NCBI RefSeq assembly: GCF_003344765.1
Contig: NZ_QPMH01000022.1
Coordinates: 1-60,306, forward strand
Direction: 5' to 3'
Source of the DNA: Ferruginivarius sediminum
Lineage (GTDB): Bacteria; Pseudomonadota; Alphaproteobacteria; Kiloniellales; Rhodovibrionaceae
DNA length: 60,306 nucleotides
Notes under the pieces: generated by a model
The model's input: only the letters and a program-made list of their open reading frames with translations
Databases searched by the model: none
Told to the model about the DNA's origin: nothing
Translations under genes and position numbers: made by a program
Shown: piece after piece, positions 26,176 through 35,237 of the stretch
Numbering within the stretch: the stretch's first letter is position 1
Layout of the letters: every line of letters begins with the position of its first letter

Positions 26176-27291
26176 ATGAAACGCCGTGATTTCATGAAGA
26201 CGGCCGCCGCGACGACGGCCACCGCGGGCGCCATCGCCGGAGCCGGAAGCTTCCCGGCACCCGCCGTCGCGCAGGAGAAGCGCGAACTCAAGATGGTCAC
26301 CACCTGGCCCAAGAACTTCCCGGGCCTGGGGACCAGCGCCGAGCGACTGGCCAAACGCATCACGGAGATGTCCGAGGGCACGCTGACCGTCCGTGTCTTC
26401 GCCGCGGGCGAACTGGTGCCCGCGCTGGAGTCGATCGACGCGGTGATCAGCGGCACGGCGGACATGTCGCACTCCGCCGCCTACTACTGGCAGGGCAAGA
26501 CCAAGGCGCTGAACTTCTTCACCGGCGTTCCCTACGGCTTCACGGCCAGCGAGATTTCCGCCTGGATCCGATACATGGGCGGACAGGAGCTGTGGGACGA
26601 GGTCTACGACGACTTCGGCGTCAAGCCCTTCATGTCGGGCCAGACCGGCGTGCAGGCCGGCGGCTGGTTCCGTAACGAGCTGACCTCGCTGGACGACCTG
26701 AAGGGCCTGAAGTTCCGCACGCCCGGCCTTGCCGGCGAGGTCTGGCGTCGCCTCGGCGTGTCGGTGATCAACCTGCCGGGCGGCGAGATCTATCAGGCGC
26801 TGCAGTCCGGGCGTATCGACGCGGCAGAGTTCGTCGGCCCGCTGACCGACCTAGCCCTGGGCTTCTACAAGGTGGCGCAGAATTACTACTGGCCAAGCTT
26901 CAACGAGCCGGGCCTGGCGACGGAGCTGGCGGTCAACAAGTCGGTGTATTCCTCGCTCACCAAGGGCCAGCAGGAGATCATCCGCACGGCCAGCGAGGCC
27001 GAGTACGACAACATGTACGCAGAGTTCAACGCGCGGAACGCCGACTCGCTGAAGACCCTGACGGAAGAGCATGGCGTCAAGGTGCACGAGTTCTCGCGCG
27101 AGCTTCTGATCGCCGGCGGCAAGGCCGCGGCCGAGGTTATCGAGGAACTGCGCGCCGAGGGTGACGAGAAGACGAAGAAGGTCGTCGAATCCTACTTGCA
27201 GGCGCGCCAGAAGCTGGTGGGCTGGAGCAAGGTCGCCGACGGCGCCTATCTCTCGGCTCGACTGCTGCCATTCGACTACGCCCGGCCGTGA
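26176..27291 (+). CDS. TRAP transporter substrate-binding protein, TakP-like (2-oxoacid type)
   Basis: A 371-residue periplasmic binding protein with a Tat signal (RRDFMK at residues 3-8, cleavage near APAVAQ). VTTWPKNFPGLGTSAERLAKRI, GVQAGGWFR, LPGGEIYQALQSGRIDAAEFVGP and GFYKVAQNYYWP match the TakP/TTHA0766 branch, which binds 2-oxo- or 2-hydroxy-monocarboxylates such as pyruvate or lactate. First gene of a dctPQM operon. Ligand assignment is inference from family; Tat export implies folding or dimerisation before secretion. Confidence 0.9.
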   Translation: MKRRDFMKTAAATTATAGAIAGAGSFPAPAVAQEKRELKMVTTWPKNFPGLGTSAERLAKRITEMSEGTLTVRVFAAGELVPALESIDAVISGTADMSHSAAYYWQGKTKALNFFTGVPYGFTASEISAWIRYMGGQELWDEVYDDFGVKPFMSGQTGVQAGGWFRNELTSLDDLKGLKFRTPGLAGEVWRRLGVSVINLPGGEIYQALQSGRIDAAEFVGPLTDLALGFYKVAQNYYWPSFNEPGLATELAVNKSVYSSLTKGQQEIIRTASEAEYDNMYAEFNARNADSLKTLTEEHGVKVHEFSRELLIAGGKAAAEVIEELRAEGDEKTKKVVESYLQARQKLVGWSKVADGAYLSARLLPFDYARP

Positions 27292-27395
27292 TCCGGCGGC
27301 CCATGGGCATTTCCGACGTCGCGACCCGCACCGCCACGGCGGCGCGGGTCGTTACCTTGTAGTACACAGAGTCCGAGTCAAACGGGGGGCGGAAG

Positions 27396-27941
27396 GTGCA
27401 GCCGACGATGGCGCGACTTTCGCGTGGTATCGACTGGCTGAACGAACGTATCGGCCGATTGGTCGCGTGGTTCGCGCTGGCCATGGTGCTGGTCCAGTTC
27501 ACCTTTGTGCTGATGAGCTTTGTCTTCGGCCTGGGCTCGCTCATCATTCAGGAATCGGTGGTCTATCTGCACGGCGCGATGTTCATGCTGGGAGCGGGCT
27601 ATACGCTCCTGCACGATGGTCACGTCCGGGTGGACGTCTTCTATCGCGACGCCAGTCCAGCGACGCGAGCCAAGGTGGACATCGCCGGCAGCTTTCTGTT
27701 CCTCGTCCCCGTCTGCGTTCTGATTTTCATCTATGCCTGGCCTTATGTCGCGCAGTCCTGGGCGGTGGGTGAAGGGTCAATGGAGGGTAGCGGGATTCAG
27801 GGCGTCTATCTGCTGAAGACTGTTGTACTGCTGTTCTGCGCGCTGCTGGCCTTGCAGGGCCTGTCGCAGGCCACGAAGGCGTGGCTGACGCTCAAGGGCA
27901 AGCCTCCAGCGCCGCCCGAGACATCCGAGACCGGCGTGTAA
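27396..27941 (+). CDS. TRAP transporter small permease (DctQ), TakP-type system
   Basis: A 181-residue four-helix small permease. GTG at 27396 is preceded by a purine-rich GGGGGGCGGAAG; ATG at 27408 is the alternative. Helices lie near residues 24-49, 55-73, 92-112 and 132-152; the motif SLIIQESVVYLHGAMFMLGA is typical of the larger TakQ branch. It sits 104 nt after the binding protein and 9 nt before the large permease. Confidence 0.87.
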   Translation: MQPTMARLSRGIDWLNERIGRLVAWFALAMVLVQFTFVLMSFVFGLGSLIIQESVVYLHGAMFMLGAGYTLLHDGHVRVDVFYRDASPATRAKVDIAGSFLFLVPVCVLIFIYAWPYVAQSWAVGEGSMEGSGIQGVYLLKTVVLLFCALLALQGLSQATKAWLTLKGKPPAPPETSETGV

Positions 27942-27950
27942 GGGCGCGGC

Positions 27951-29570
27951 ATGCTGGCGGATATCCTCGACATTCTCATGTTCGTGACGGTCTGCGGCTT
28001 CCTGCTGGCCGGCTTCCCCGTTGCCTTCACGCTGGCCGGCACGGCGTTGCTGTTCGCGCTGGTGGGTGTCGGCGCGGGCGTCTTCGACATGTCCTTCTTC
28101 GGCGCCCTGCCTTCGCGCATCTATGGCAGCGCGATGACCAACCAGGTCCTGATCGCGGTGCCGCTGTTCGTCTTCATGGGCGTCATGCTGGAGCGCTCCA
28201 AGGTCGCCGAGGAACTGCTGGAGACGATGGGCAAGCTGTTCGGCCAGCTTCGTGGCGGCCTTGGCATCTCGGTGGCCGTCGTGGGTGCGCTGATGGCTGC
28301 GTCAACCGGCATCGTCGGCGCCACCGTGGTCACGATGGGCCTTCTGTCGCTACCGACGATGCTGCGGCGCGGCTACGACCAGAAGCTGGCCTGCGGCTCC
28401 ATCTGCGCCGCCGGGACGCTGGGCCAGATCATTCCCCCATCGATCATCCTGGTGCTGCTGGGCGACCAGATCGCCATCGCCTATGTCGATGCGCAGCGCG
28501 CCATCGGCAACTGGTCGCCCGAGCCGGTGTCCGTCGGCGACCTCTTTGCCGGCGCGCTACTTCCGGGCCTTATGTTGGTCGGGCTCTATATCGGCTATCA
28601 GGCCCTTGTCGCATGGCTTCGTCCGGAAAGTTCCCCGCCGATGCCGCGCGAGGAAACCGAGGTCGGCGTTGCGCTGTGGCTCAAGGTTCTCAACGCTCTC
28701 GTGCCGCCGATCGTCCTGATCGTCGCCGTGCTGGGTTCCATCCTGGCCGGCGTCGCCACGCCGACGGAGGCGGCATCCGTTGGTGCCGTCGGCGCGATCC
28801 TGCTGGCCGGAATACGGCTGGGGGAAAGCGGCGCGGCCGTGCCAACCGGCGGGATTACACGCGTGCTCGACCGTGGCACGCCTCGGCCCATTATCTTGGC
28901 GGCGGCGTCACTGGTCGTGCTGATCGTGCTCCAGGCCACGATGGACCTTCGCGTCAAGCGAGATGTCATTCCTGTCGGGGATTGGGTCGGAATCGTTATA
29001 GCGGCGATTGCCTGCATGGTGCTCGTCTATGGCTTGGTCGTGGCGCTGTCGCGGGTGCACCGAAATCGGGTTCTGACGGCGGTAACGCGGTCCACCATGC
29101 AGATCACGGCAATGGTGTTCGTTATCCTCATCGGCGCCGCCGTATTCTCGCTGGTGTTCCGTGGCCTGGGCGGGGACGAGCTGGTGCACGCCGCGTTGAC
29201 GGGCCTGCCCGGCGGTGACGCCGCCGCGATCCTGACGGTGATGGCCGTGATGTTCGTCCTGGGCTTTTTCCTGGACTTCATCGAGATCACATTCGTCGTC
29301 GTGCCGATGGTGGCACCAGTCCTGTTGCAAAGTGACATATCGCCGATCTGGCTGGGCGTGATGATGGCAATGAACCTACAGACCTCCTTCCTCACACCGC
29401 CGTTCGGGTTTGCACTGTTCTACCTGCGCGGAGTGGCACCGAAGGAGGTTGCGACGACGGCCATCTATCGCGGCGCCATTCCATTCGTGATTATCCAGAT
29501 CGTCGGCATGCTCTTGCTCGCCCTGTTCCCAGGGCTGGCAACGTGGCTGCCCAGCCTCGTATTCGGATAG
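27951..29570 (+). CDS. TRAP transporter large permease (DctM), long TakM-type
   Basis: A 539-residue large permease, about 100 residues longer than ordinary DctM. The extra length lies between about residues 290 and 370, where two additional hydrophobic stretches occur. This long form usually accompanies TakP-like binding proteins. FAGFPVAFTLAG-like N-terminus, AASTGIVGATVVTMG, GTLGQIIPPSIILVLLGD, and LQTSFLTPPFGFALFYLRGV are the family landmarks. Third gene of the operon. Confidence 0.9.
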   Translation: MLADILDILMFVTVCGFLLAGFPVAFTLAGTALLFALVGVGAGVFDMSFFGALPSRIYGSAMTNQVLIAVPLFVFMGVMLERSKVAEELLETMGKLFGQLRGGLGISVAVVGALMAASTGIVGATVVTMGLLSLPTMLRRGYDQKLACGSICAAGTLGQIIPPSIILVLLGDQIAIAYVDAQRAIGNWSPEPVSVGDLFAGALLPGLMLVGLYIGYQALVAWLRPESSPPMPREETEVGVALWLKVLNALVPPIVLIVAVLGSILAGVATPTEAASVGAVGAILLAGIRLGESGAAVPTGGITRVLDRGTPRPIILAAASLVVLIVLQATMDLRVKRDVIPVGDWVGIVIAAIACMVLVYGLVVALSRVHRNRVLTAVTRSTMQITAMVFVILIGAAVFSLVFRGLGGDELVHAALTGLPGGDAAAILTVMAVMFVLGFFLDFIEITFVVVPMVAPVLLQSDISPIWLGVMMAMNLQTSFLTPPFGFALFYLRGVAPKEVATTAIYRGAIPFVIIQIVGMLLLALFPGLATWLPSLVFG

Positions 29571-29656
29571 AAATATACGAATGCCGGCCCCTTGCTATCG
29601 GCCGGCGAACCGGATAAGTGCCCCGGCAAGCAGTACGAAACTCCGTGGAGGACCCG

Positions 29657-30601
29657 ATGTCCAGCGCCACTGCCCGGCAAAAAGAGCCCGGCAAGGACCA
29701 CAAAATCCTGAACGGCCGCGCCGTCGGTCAGAGCATTCGTGAAAAGGTCGCCGATAAGGTCGCCGCGCTGAAGGATGCAAACTGGCACCCGCGCCTCGTC
29801 TCCATCGCCATCGGCGCGGCGGAGCCGGCGAAGCTCTACATCCGCAACCAGCGACGCGTGGCGGATAAGCTGGGCATCAATTTCGACGACCGTCACTATG
29901 GAGAAGAGACGACCCGCGAGGAAATGCTGGCGGCCATCGCGGCGCTGAACGCCGACCCCTCGGTAACCGGCATCCTCATTCAGCGACCGGTGCCCAAGCA
30001 CCTGTCGATCAAGGAACTGCAAGCGGCGGTGCATCCGCTAAAAGACGTCGAGGGCATGCACCCCGCCTCAATCGGCAATATCGTCTACAACGATCTGATC
30101 CTCGGTCCCTGTACGGCCGTCGCGGCGGTGGAGATGCTGAAGGCGACGGGCCTGGCCCTGCCCGGCCTGGAGGTCGTGGTCGTCGGCCACTCCGAAATCG
30201 TCGGCAAGCCGATTGCCTTCCTGCTGATGAGCGAGGGGGCGACGGTCACGGTCTGCCACCACATGACCCGCAACCTGACGGTCCACCTTCGCCGCGCCGA
30301 CGCCGTTTTCGTGGCGGTGGGCAAGCCGCAGCTCATCACCGGCCAGATGATCAAGCCAGGTGCCGCGCTGATCGACATCGGGATCAACCAGATCCAGGCG
30401 GAGGACGGCTCTTCGAAGGTCGTCGGCGATGCCGACTACGAAACCTGTCACGACGTCGCCGGCTGGATCACGCCCGTGCCCGGCGGCGTAGGCCCGGTCA
30501 CAGTGTCGATCCTGATGCGCAACGTCGCCAAGGCCGCGGAACTGCAGAAGCGCCACTACGAAAAGCAGTACGGCGAAGCAACCTTCGTGGCTGACGCGTA
30601 G
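29657..30601 (+). CDS. folD: FolD-family methylenetetrahydrofolate dehydrogenase, altered active site
   Basis: A 314-residue FolD homologue (normal is about 285-300). Substrate-domain and NADP-domain landmarks are present: GILIQRPVP with Gln109, VVVVGHSEIVGKP and PVPGGVGPVTVSIL. The catalytic Y-x3-K motif reads YIRNQ: Tyr61 is kept but the lysine is Gln65. The DVDG aspartate is Glu132 (KDVEGMHP). In the human bifunctional enzyme the lysine is needed for cyclohydrolase activity, so this protein may be dehydrogenase-only or use another route; that is inference. Start ATG 29657 has GGAGG 5 nt upstream. It lies 86 nt after the TRAP operon. Confidence 0.85.
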   Translation: MSSATARQKEPGKDHKILNGRAVGQSIREKVADKVAALKDANWHPRLVSIAIGAAEPAKLYIRNQRRVADKLGINFDDRHYGEETTREEMLAAIAALNADPSVTGILIQRPVPKHLSIKELQAAVHPLKDVEGMHPASIGNIVYNDLILGPCTAVAAVEMLKATGLALPGLEVVVVGHSEIVGKPIAFLLMSEGATVTVCHHMTRNLTVHLRRADAVFVAVGKPQLITGQMIKPGAALIDIGINQIQAEDGSSKVVGDADYETCHDVAGWITPVPGGVGPVTVSILMRNVAKAAELQKRHYEKQYGEATFVADA

Positions 30602-30721
30602 AGTGCAAAAACGCGCTTCCCTGAAGCTGGAGGCTGCGGGCCATGGCGCGGACGCACCCATCTGTGGCTGCCTTTCGGCAACCTCCCTCCCCACCACGGG
30701 GAGACGACTAAAACGCAGTCG

Positions 30722-32965
30722 CTATTCCCCGAACGTGTTGGAGCGCGGGAAACCGTTGGGGGCCAAGCGTCCGGCCTGACCGCGCTTGCCAAGCCACGGT
30801 CGCAGGTCGGTCTCCGTGCGTGTCCGCCCTGCCCCGGCCGGCCACGTCAAGCCGTCCTCAAGACGGAATGCCTTGGCGTCCTTCAACTCCGCGTCCTTAT
30901 AGCGCTGCAGAATGACGCCGCGCCCCTTCGCCATTTCGGACAGCTCTTCCAGTGGGAAGACAAGCAGTTTGCGGTTGCTCCCGGCGACCGCGAGGTGATC
31001 GGCCCCCTCCGGAACGGGGCGGCACAACAGGGCTTCCGTCTTGCCGGATACCGTCAGGATCTGCTTGCCGCCCTTCTTCTGCGCGACCACGTCATCCTCA
31101 CCCACCAGGAAGCCGCGGCCGTCGTTGGCGGCCACCAGCAGCTTGCGCCCGTTCTTGTGCACCAGGATGGTGACGATGTCCTGGTCGTTCGGCAGGTCGA
31201 TCATCAATCGCAGTGGCTCACCGAAACCGCGCCCGCCCGGCAGGCGGTCGGCCCCCAGGGTATAGAAGCGGCCGTTGGTGGCGAAGACCAGCAGCTTGTC
31301 GGTCGTCTGCGCGTGGATCGCAAAGCGGTGGCGGTCGCCGTCCTTGTATTTGACGTCGCCGGTGTCCTGGAGGTGCCCCTTCATTGCACGGATCCAGCCC
31401 TTGGCGGAGCACAGTACTGTGATCGGCTCGCGCTCCACCACGGCCTCCAGCGGTACGTCGATGTCGGCAGGCACCTCGCCCATATGGGTCCTGCGCCTGC
31501 CGATGATTTCGGACTTGCCGAAGCGCTTCTTGATGGCCTTTAACTGATCGCCGACGATACGCCAGCGCCTGGACTCGTCCGCCATCAGCGCCTGCAGGTC
31601 CGCCTGCTCCTCCGACAGCTTCGCGTGCTCCTCGCGGATCTTCATTTCCTCGAGCTTCCGCAGGGCACGCAGGCGCATGTTCAGGATGGCTTCGGCCTGC
31701 ACCTCCGTAAGCTCGAAGCGGCGCATCAGCTCCACCTTGGGCTCGTCCTCCTCGCGGATGATGCGGATCACCTCGTCCAGGTTCAGATAGGCAACAAGAT
31801 AGCCTTCCAGCACTTCCAGCCGCCGGGCGATCTCGGCCAGGCGGTAGCGTGTTCGGCGGACAAGCACCTCGTGCCGGTGGTCGAGAAAGGCCTGAAGCAC
31901 CTGCCGCAGGTCCATGACGCGCGGCGTGGTTTCGCAATCCAACACATTCATGTTCAGGCCGACGCGGACCTCCAGGTCGGTCTGCTTGAACAGCGACTCC
32001 ATAAGCACGCGCGGCGCGATGTTGCGGCTGCGCGGCTCCAGCACCAGCCTTACCTCGTCCGTCGATTCGTCCCGCACATCGGCCAACGCCGGCAGCTTGC
32101 GGTTCGCCAGCAACTCGGCGATCTTCTCCACCAGCCGCGCCTTTTGCACCTGATAGGGCACCTCGGTCACGACGACCTGATAGGTGCCGCCCTTCAGGTC
32201 CTCCCGCTCCCAGCGGGCACGCAGGCGGAACGAGCCGCGCCCCGTGCGGTAGGCTTCGACGATGTTTTCGCGCGGTTCGACAAGGATGCCGCCAGTCGGG
32301 AAGTCAGGGCCAGGCATCCGCTCGACAAGCGTTTCGATGGCGGCGTCGGGATGCTGGATCAGGTGCAGCGCCGCCTCGCAGATTTCCTCGACGTTGTGCG
32401 GCGGGATGCTGGTCGCCATGCCGACGGCGATCCCCTGCGCGCCGTTGGCCAGCAGGTTCGGGAAGGCCGCCGGCAGCACCACCGGCTCCTGCCCCTCGCC
32501 GTCATAGGTGGCGCGGAAATCGACGGCGTCCTCGTCGATCCCCTCCAGCAGGGTCATCGCAACTTCGGTCAGCCGCGCCTCGGTATAACGCATGGCGGCG
32601 GCGTTATCGCCGTCGATGTTGCCAAAGTTGCCCTGCCCGTCCACCAACGGGTACCGAAGGGCGAATGTCTGCGCCAGACGAACCAGGGCGTCATAGATCG
32701 CCTGATCGCCGTGCGGATGGTACTGACCGATGACGTCGCCGACGACGCGCGCCGATTTCTTGAAGCCCGCGTTCGGCTCCAGCCGCAACTGCCGCATGGC
32801 GTAGAGCAGCCGGCGGTGTACCGGCTTCAGCCCGTCGCGCACATCCGGCAGCGAGCGTGAAACGATCGTAGACAGGGCATACGACAGGTACCTGTCGGCT
32901 AGCGCTTCCGCCAGCCGGACCTCGCGCACGTCGCCGCCCGGCTCGTCGTCCAGTAGGTCGGTCAT
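30722..32965 (-). CDS. parC: DNA topoisomerase IV subunit A
   Basis: A 747-residue type IIA topoisomerase breakage-reunion subunit for chromosome decatenation. SLPDVRDGLKPVHRRLLYAM, HPHGDQAIYDALVRLAQ and the nucleophile Tyr127 in AAAMRYTEARLT are clear. The C-terminal pinwheel (from about 490) is short and lacks the GyrA-box Q(R/K)RGG[R/K]G motif of GyrA, which supports ParC. In the quinolone region, the position of E. coli Ser80 is Gln88 and that of Glu84 is Asp92. ATG 32965 follows AGGGAG. The convergent folD gene is 120 nt away. Confidence 0.93.
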   Translation of the reverse strand: MTDLLDDEPGGDVREVRLAEALADRYLSYALSTIVSRSLPDVRDGLKPVHRRLLYAMRQLRLEPNAGFKKSARVVGDVIGQYHPHGDQAIYDALVRLAQTFALRYPLVDGQGNFGNIDGDNAAAMRYTEARLTEVAMTLLEGIDEDAVDFRATYDGEGQEPVVLPAAFPNLLANGAQGIAVGMATSIPPHNVEEICEAALHLIQHPDAAIETLVERMPGPDFPTGGILVEPRENIVEAYRTGRGSFRLRARWEREDLKGGTYQVVVTEVPYQVQKARLVEKIAELLANRKLPALADVRDESTDEVRLVLEPRSRNIAPRVLMESLFKQTDLEVRVGLNMNVLDCETTPRVMDLRQVLQAFLDHRHEVLVRRTRYRLAEIARRLEVLEGYLVAYLNLDEVIRIIREEDEPKVELMRRFELTEVQAEAILNMRLRALRKLEEMKIREEHAKLSEEQADLQALMADESRRWRIVGDQLKAIKKRFGKSEIIGRRRTHMGEVPADIDVPLEAVVEREPITVLCSAKGWIRAMKGHLQDTGDVKYKDGDRHRFAIHAQTTDKLLVFATNGRFYTLGADRLPGGRGFGEPLRLMIDLPNDQDIVTILVHKNGRKLLVAANDGRGFLVGEDDVVAQKKGGKQILTVSGKTEALLCRPVPEGADHLAVAGSNRKLLVFPLEELSEMAKGRGVILQRYKDAELKDAKAFRLEDGLTWPAGAGRTRTETDLRPWLGKRGQAGRLAPNGFPRSNTFGE

Positions 32966-33114
32966 CAGGGCTCCCTCTGCGTGGGCGGCTAGATATAGTA
33001 CGGCTGCGCCACGCGGTCCACAAGCTCCGTGGGGGAGACATCGAAACGAGCAGGAGCCCGGCGGACTTGGAAGCCTGGGAGGCCAAACCGCGCTTTATTT
33101 CGCCTGAATACGCT

Positions 33115-33450
33115 TCAGTCCCAGCAGACCCGCTTCACCGTTCCGCTGACCGAACGGTAGGTCACGCATTCGGACCCCCCGACATACTGGAGGACAAATG
33201 CCTGAGGATCACCCAGGATGGGCCTTCCGTTCAGCCCGTCCTTGCCGACCGACCTGAGTCCGCCGTTTGCAAACTCCTGTATACCGTCTTTATTGATCAC
33301 AATAACGAAGGCTGTGTCCTTCTCGTTGACCCCAAGCTCACTGAGGCTGCCAAACGTCAATTGTTTCGGACTGTATTCGTCTTGCGCATACGCCATACCG
33401 GAACTCAGTGTGATCGCGGCTGCCAGAATCCAAACAGGTACAAGTTTCAT
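33115..33450 (-). CDS. Small secreted protein of unknown function
   Basis: A 111-residue predicted periplasmic protein. The signal peptide runs MKLVPVWILAAAITLSSGMAYA with cleavage before QDEYSP. The mature part (about 89 residues) has a VIVINKDG stretch and two cysteines near the C-terminus (SECVTY and RVCWD), which could form a disulfide. GGAGG 6 nt before ATG 33450 sets the start, and a promoter-like pair lies just upstream. No family is recognised. Flanking DNA is visibly more AT-rich than the rest of the window. Confidence 0.7.
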   Translation of the reverse strand: MKLVPVWILAAAITLSSGMAYAQDEYSPKQLTFGSLSELGVNEKDTAFVIVINKDGIQEFANGGLRSVGKDGLNGRPILGDPQAFVLQYVGGSECVTYRSVSGTVKRVCWD

Positions 33451-33475
33451 TTTAACCTCCCCGGTCGTGCATAAT

Positions 33476-33504
33476 AAAATACTACGGAAATCCGCTTTAT
33501 TAAA
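33476..33504 (-). promoter_or_regulatory. Putative promoter of the small secreted protein
   Basis: Reading the minus strand: TTTAAT (33504-33499), 17-nt spacer, TATTTT (33481-33476), about 25 nt before the start codon. It lies in an AT-rich patch; support is sequence resemblance only. Confidence 0.35.
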
Positions 33505-33621
33505 TTCAACTAGGGGAAGTATTTCGTATCCCATTCGGACGAATGAACATGGGAAGTTTCTTATCTCAATTATCCTGTAGCGAGGGCAGGACGGAGGGAA
33601 AAGACCGACGACCGGCTGGCG

Positions 33622-34278
33622 TTACCGCGACCGAATGGACGTGCTCACCAGCAGGACGGCCTCGCGAGCCCGGGCGGCTATCAACGACCAATCCCCTTGG
33701 CCGATCGCCGTGCGCGGCGCAATCCAGGAACCGCCGACGGCCAAGACGTTTGGGAGCGTCAGGTAACCGCCCGCCATATCGGCGTCGATGCCGCCGGTGG
33801 GCCAGAACATGACGTCCGGCAAGGGATCGCGAACAGCGCTCAACATCTGCCGTCCGCCTGCCGCCTCGGCGGGGAAGAACTTCTGCAGTCCGAGACCGTT
33901 CTCCCGTGCTGCCATCATCTCGGACGGCGTTGCAACGCCAGGGATAAAGGGAAGGCCGATGTCGGCGGCGCTGTTCAACAGCGAGGCGGTCGCCCCCGGG
34001 CTGACGGCGAACTGCGCCCCAGAGGCCTGGGCAGCGCGGAGATCGTCGGCATCCAGGACAGTGCCGATGCCGACGACCGCCTGCGGCACTGCCATTGTCA
34101 TGTTGGAGAGCGCCTTGAGGGCGACGGGGGTGCGCAGCGTCACTTCGAGGACGTTGATTCCGGCCTCGCAAAGAACCTCGGCCAGCCTTACCGCTCTCGA
34201 CGCGTCGTCGATGGTCAGAACAGGAACGACGCCGGCAGCCTTTAGCCGGGCCCGCAAATCCGCTTCGAGGGCTGTCAC
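33622..34278 (-). CDS. eda: 2-dehydro-3-deoxy-6-phospho-sugar-acid aldolase (KDPG/KHG type)
   Basis: A 218-residue class I aldolase splitting KDPG (or the galactonate analogue) to pyruvate and glyceraldehyde 3-phosphate. Schiff-base Lys133 in LQKFFPAEAAGG, Glu45 and Arg49 in LEVTLRT, and IGTVLDADDL with AVSPGA match Eda. GTG at 34278 overlaps the kinase stop by 4 nt (GTGA), so translation is coupled; the longer frame is not used. Last gene of the regulator-TRAP-kinase-aldolase operon. Confidence 0.9.
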   Translation of the reverse strand: MTALEADLRARLKAAGVVPVLTIDDASRAVRLAEVLCEAGINVLEVTLRTPVALKALSNMTMAVPQAVVGIGTVLDADDLRAAQASGAQFAVSPGATASLLNSAADIGLPFIPGVATPSEMMAARENGLGLQKFFPAEAAGGRQMLSAVRDPLPDVMFWPTGGIDADMAGGYLTLPNVLAVGGSWIAPRTAIGQGDWSLIAARAREAVLLVSTSIRSR

Positions 34279-35237
34279 GACGCGGCGCCTCCGGCAAACG
34301 CGGAAGGTATGTCGAAGTCGGATGTGGCCTCGGCCGGAATAATCGCGCCACGATGTTGAATAACCCTTGCCGCAAGGTGATTGCCGGCACGCGCGGCCTC
34401 GGCCGGCGGCTGGCCCGCGAGCAATCCGCCAAGGAACCCGGCATTGAAGGAATCCCCTGCGGCGGTGGTGTCGATCGCGTTCGCCACGGGCTCGGCCGGG
34501 ATTTCGCACCAGCAGCCGGTGCGGAATACGCTGGCGCCGTTGCGGCCATGTTTCACGGCGACAATGTGGGCGCCATGACCGGAGATCCTTTCGGCGGCTG
34601 CTCGTGGAGAGGGATCGTCGTAGAGCGCGGTGCAATCCTCGTACGTCGGCAGGGCGATATGGGCAATACGGCTCATCCGGTCGTAGGCGGCGCGCGCCTC
34701 GTCCTCGTTGCGCCAGCAGTTCGGCCGGTGGTTCATGTCGAACGCCACCCACAGGCCGGCGGCGCGCGCGCGGGTGGCGAGGTCGAAAAGTTGCTCGCGC
34801 TGCCCGGCATCGAACAGCGACAGGGTGATGCCGCTGAGATAAAGCCCGGCGAACTTCCCGATTTCGGCGGCAAACCGCTCAGCATAGCCGTCACGGAACA
34901 TGGTGCGAACCGGCGCGTTCCAGCGCCAGTAATGGAAATGCCGCTCCCCAGCCGCGTTTGTGCGGATGGCGTAGAGGCCGGGAACCGCTCCGGCCTTGCG
35001 CGCGACATAGTCCGTGCCGACGCCCTCCGCTCGCCACGCCGCGATCATGTCGTCGCTGTACGGGTCGTCGCCCAGGACAGTGACGTATTCCGTCGCCACA
35101 CCCAACCGCGCCAGATAGAGGGCCGTGTTCAGCGTGTCGCCGCCGAACGTGCGTCGAACGTTGCCGGCACCGTCCTCGCCCAGCTCGATCATGCACTCGC
35201 CAAGGGCGGCGACCGGCCCGGTGCGCTTAGTGTCCAT
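34275..35237 (-). CDS. kdgK: 2-dehydro-3-deoxygluconokinase-like PfkB sugar kinase
   Basis: A 320-residue ribokinase/PfkB-family kinase predicted to phosphorylate 2-keto-3-deoxygluconate. ALGECMIELG at the start, the GGDTLNTALYLARLG signature, and the anion-hole/catalytic motif IDTTAAGDSFNAGFLGG with base Asp262 are visible. GGAGG 6 nt before ATG 35237 lies inside the end of the TRAP large permease gene, overlapping by 11 nt. Followed by the matching aldolase. Galactonate-type substrate (DgoK role) is an alternative. Confidence 0.88.
   Translation of the reverse strand: MDTKRTGPVAALGECMIELGEDGAGNVRRTFGGDTLNTALYLARLGVATEYVTVLGDDPYSDDMIAAWRAEGVGTDYVARKAGAVPGLYAIRTNAAGERHFHYWRWNAPVRTMFRDGYAERFAAEIGKFAGLYLSGITLSLFDAGQREQLFDLATRARAAGLWVAFDMNHRPNCWRNEDEARAAYDRMSRIAHIALPTYEDCTALYDDPSPRAAAERISGHGAHIVAVKHGRNGASVFRTGCWCEIPAEPVANAIDTTAAGDSFNAGFLGGLLAGQPPAEAARAGNHLAARVIQHRGAIIPAEATSDFDIPSAFAGGAAS

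Noticed and set aside
27881..29218. 445-residue plus-strand ORF inside the long TRAP permease
   Set aside because: Arg/Gly/Ala/Asp-rich shadow of the true DctM frame, with no domain resemblance.
30602..30721. Rho-independent terminator between folD and parC
   Set aside because: Only short stems (GCTTC/GAAGC, CCCC/GGGG) and no adjacent T-run; too weak to list.
31625..32860. 411-residue ORF opposite parC
   Set aside because: Antisense shadow: His/Gln/Arg-rich with no motif, while ParC is unmistakable on the other strand.
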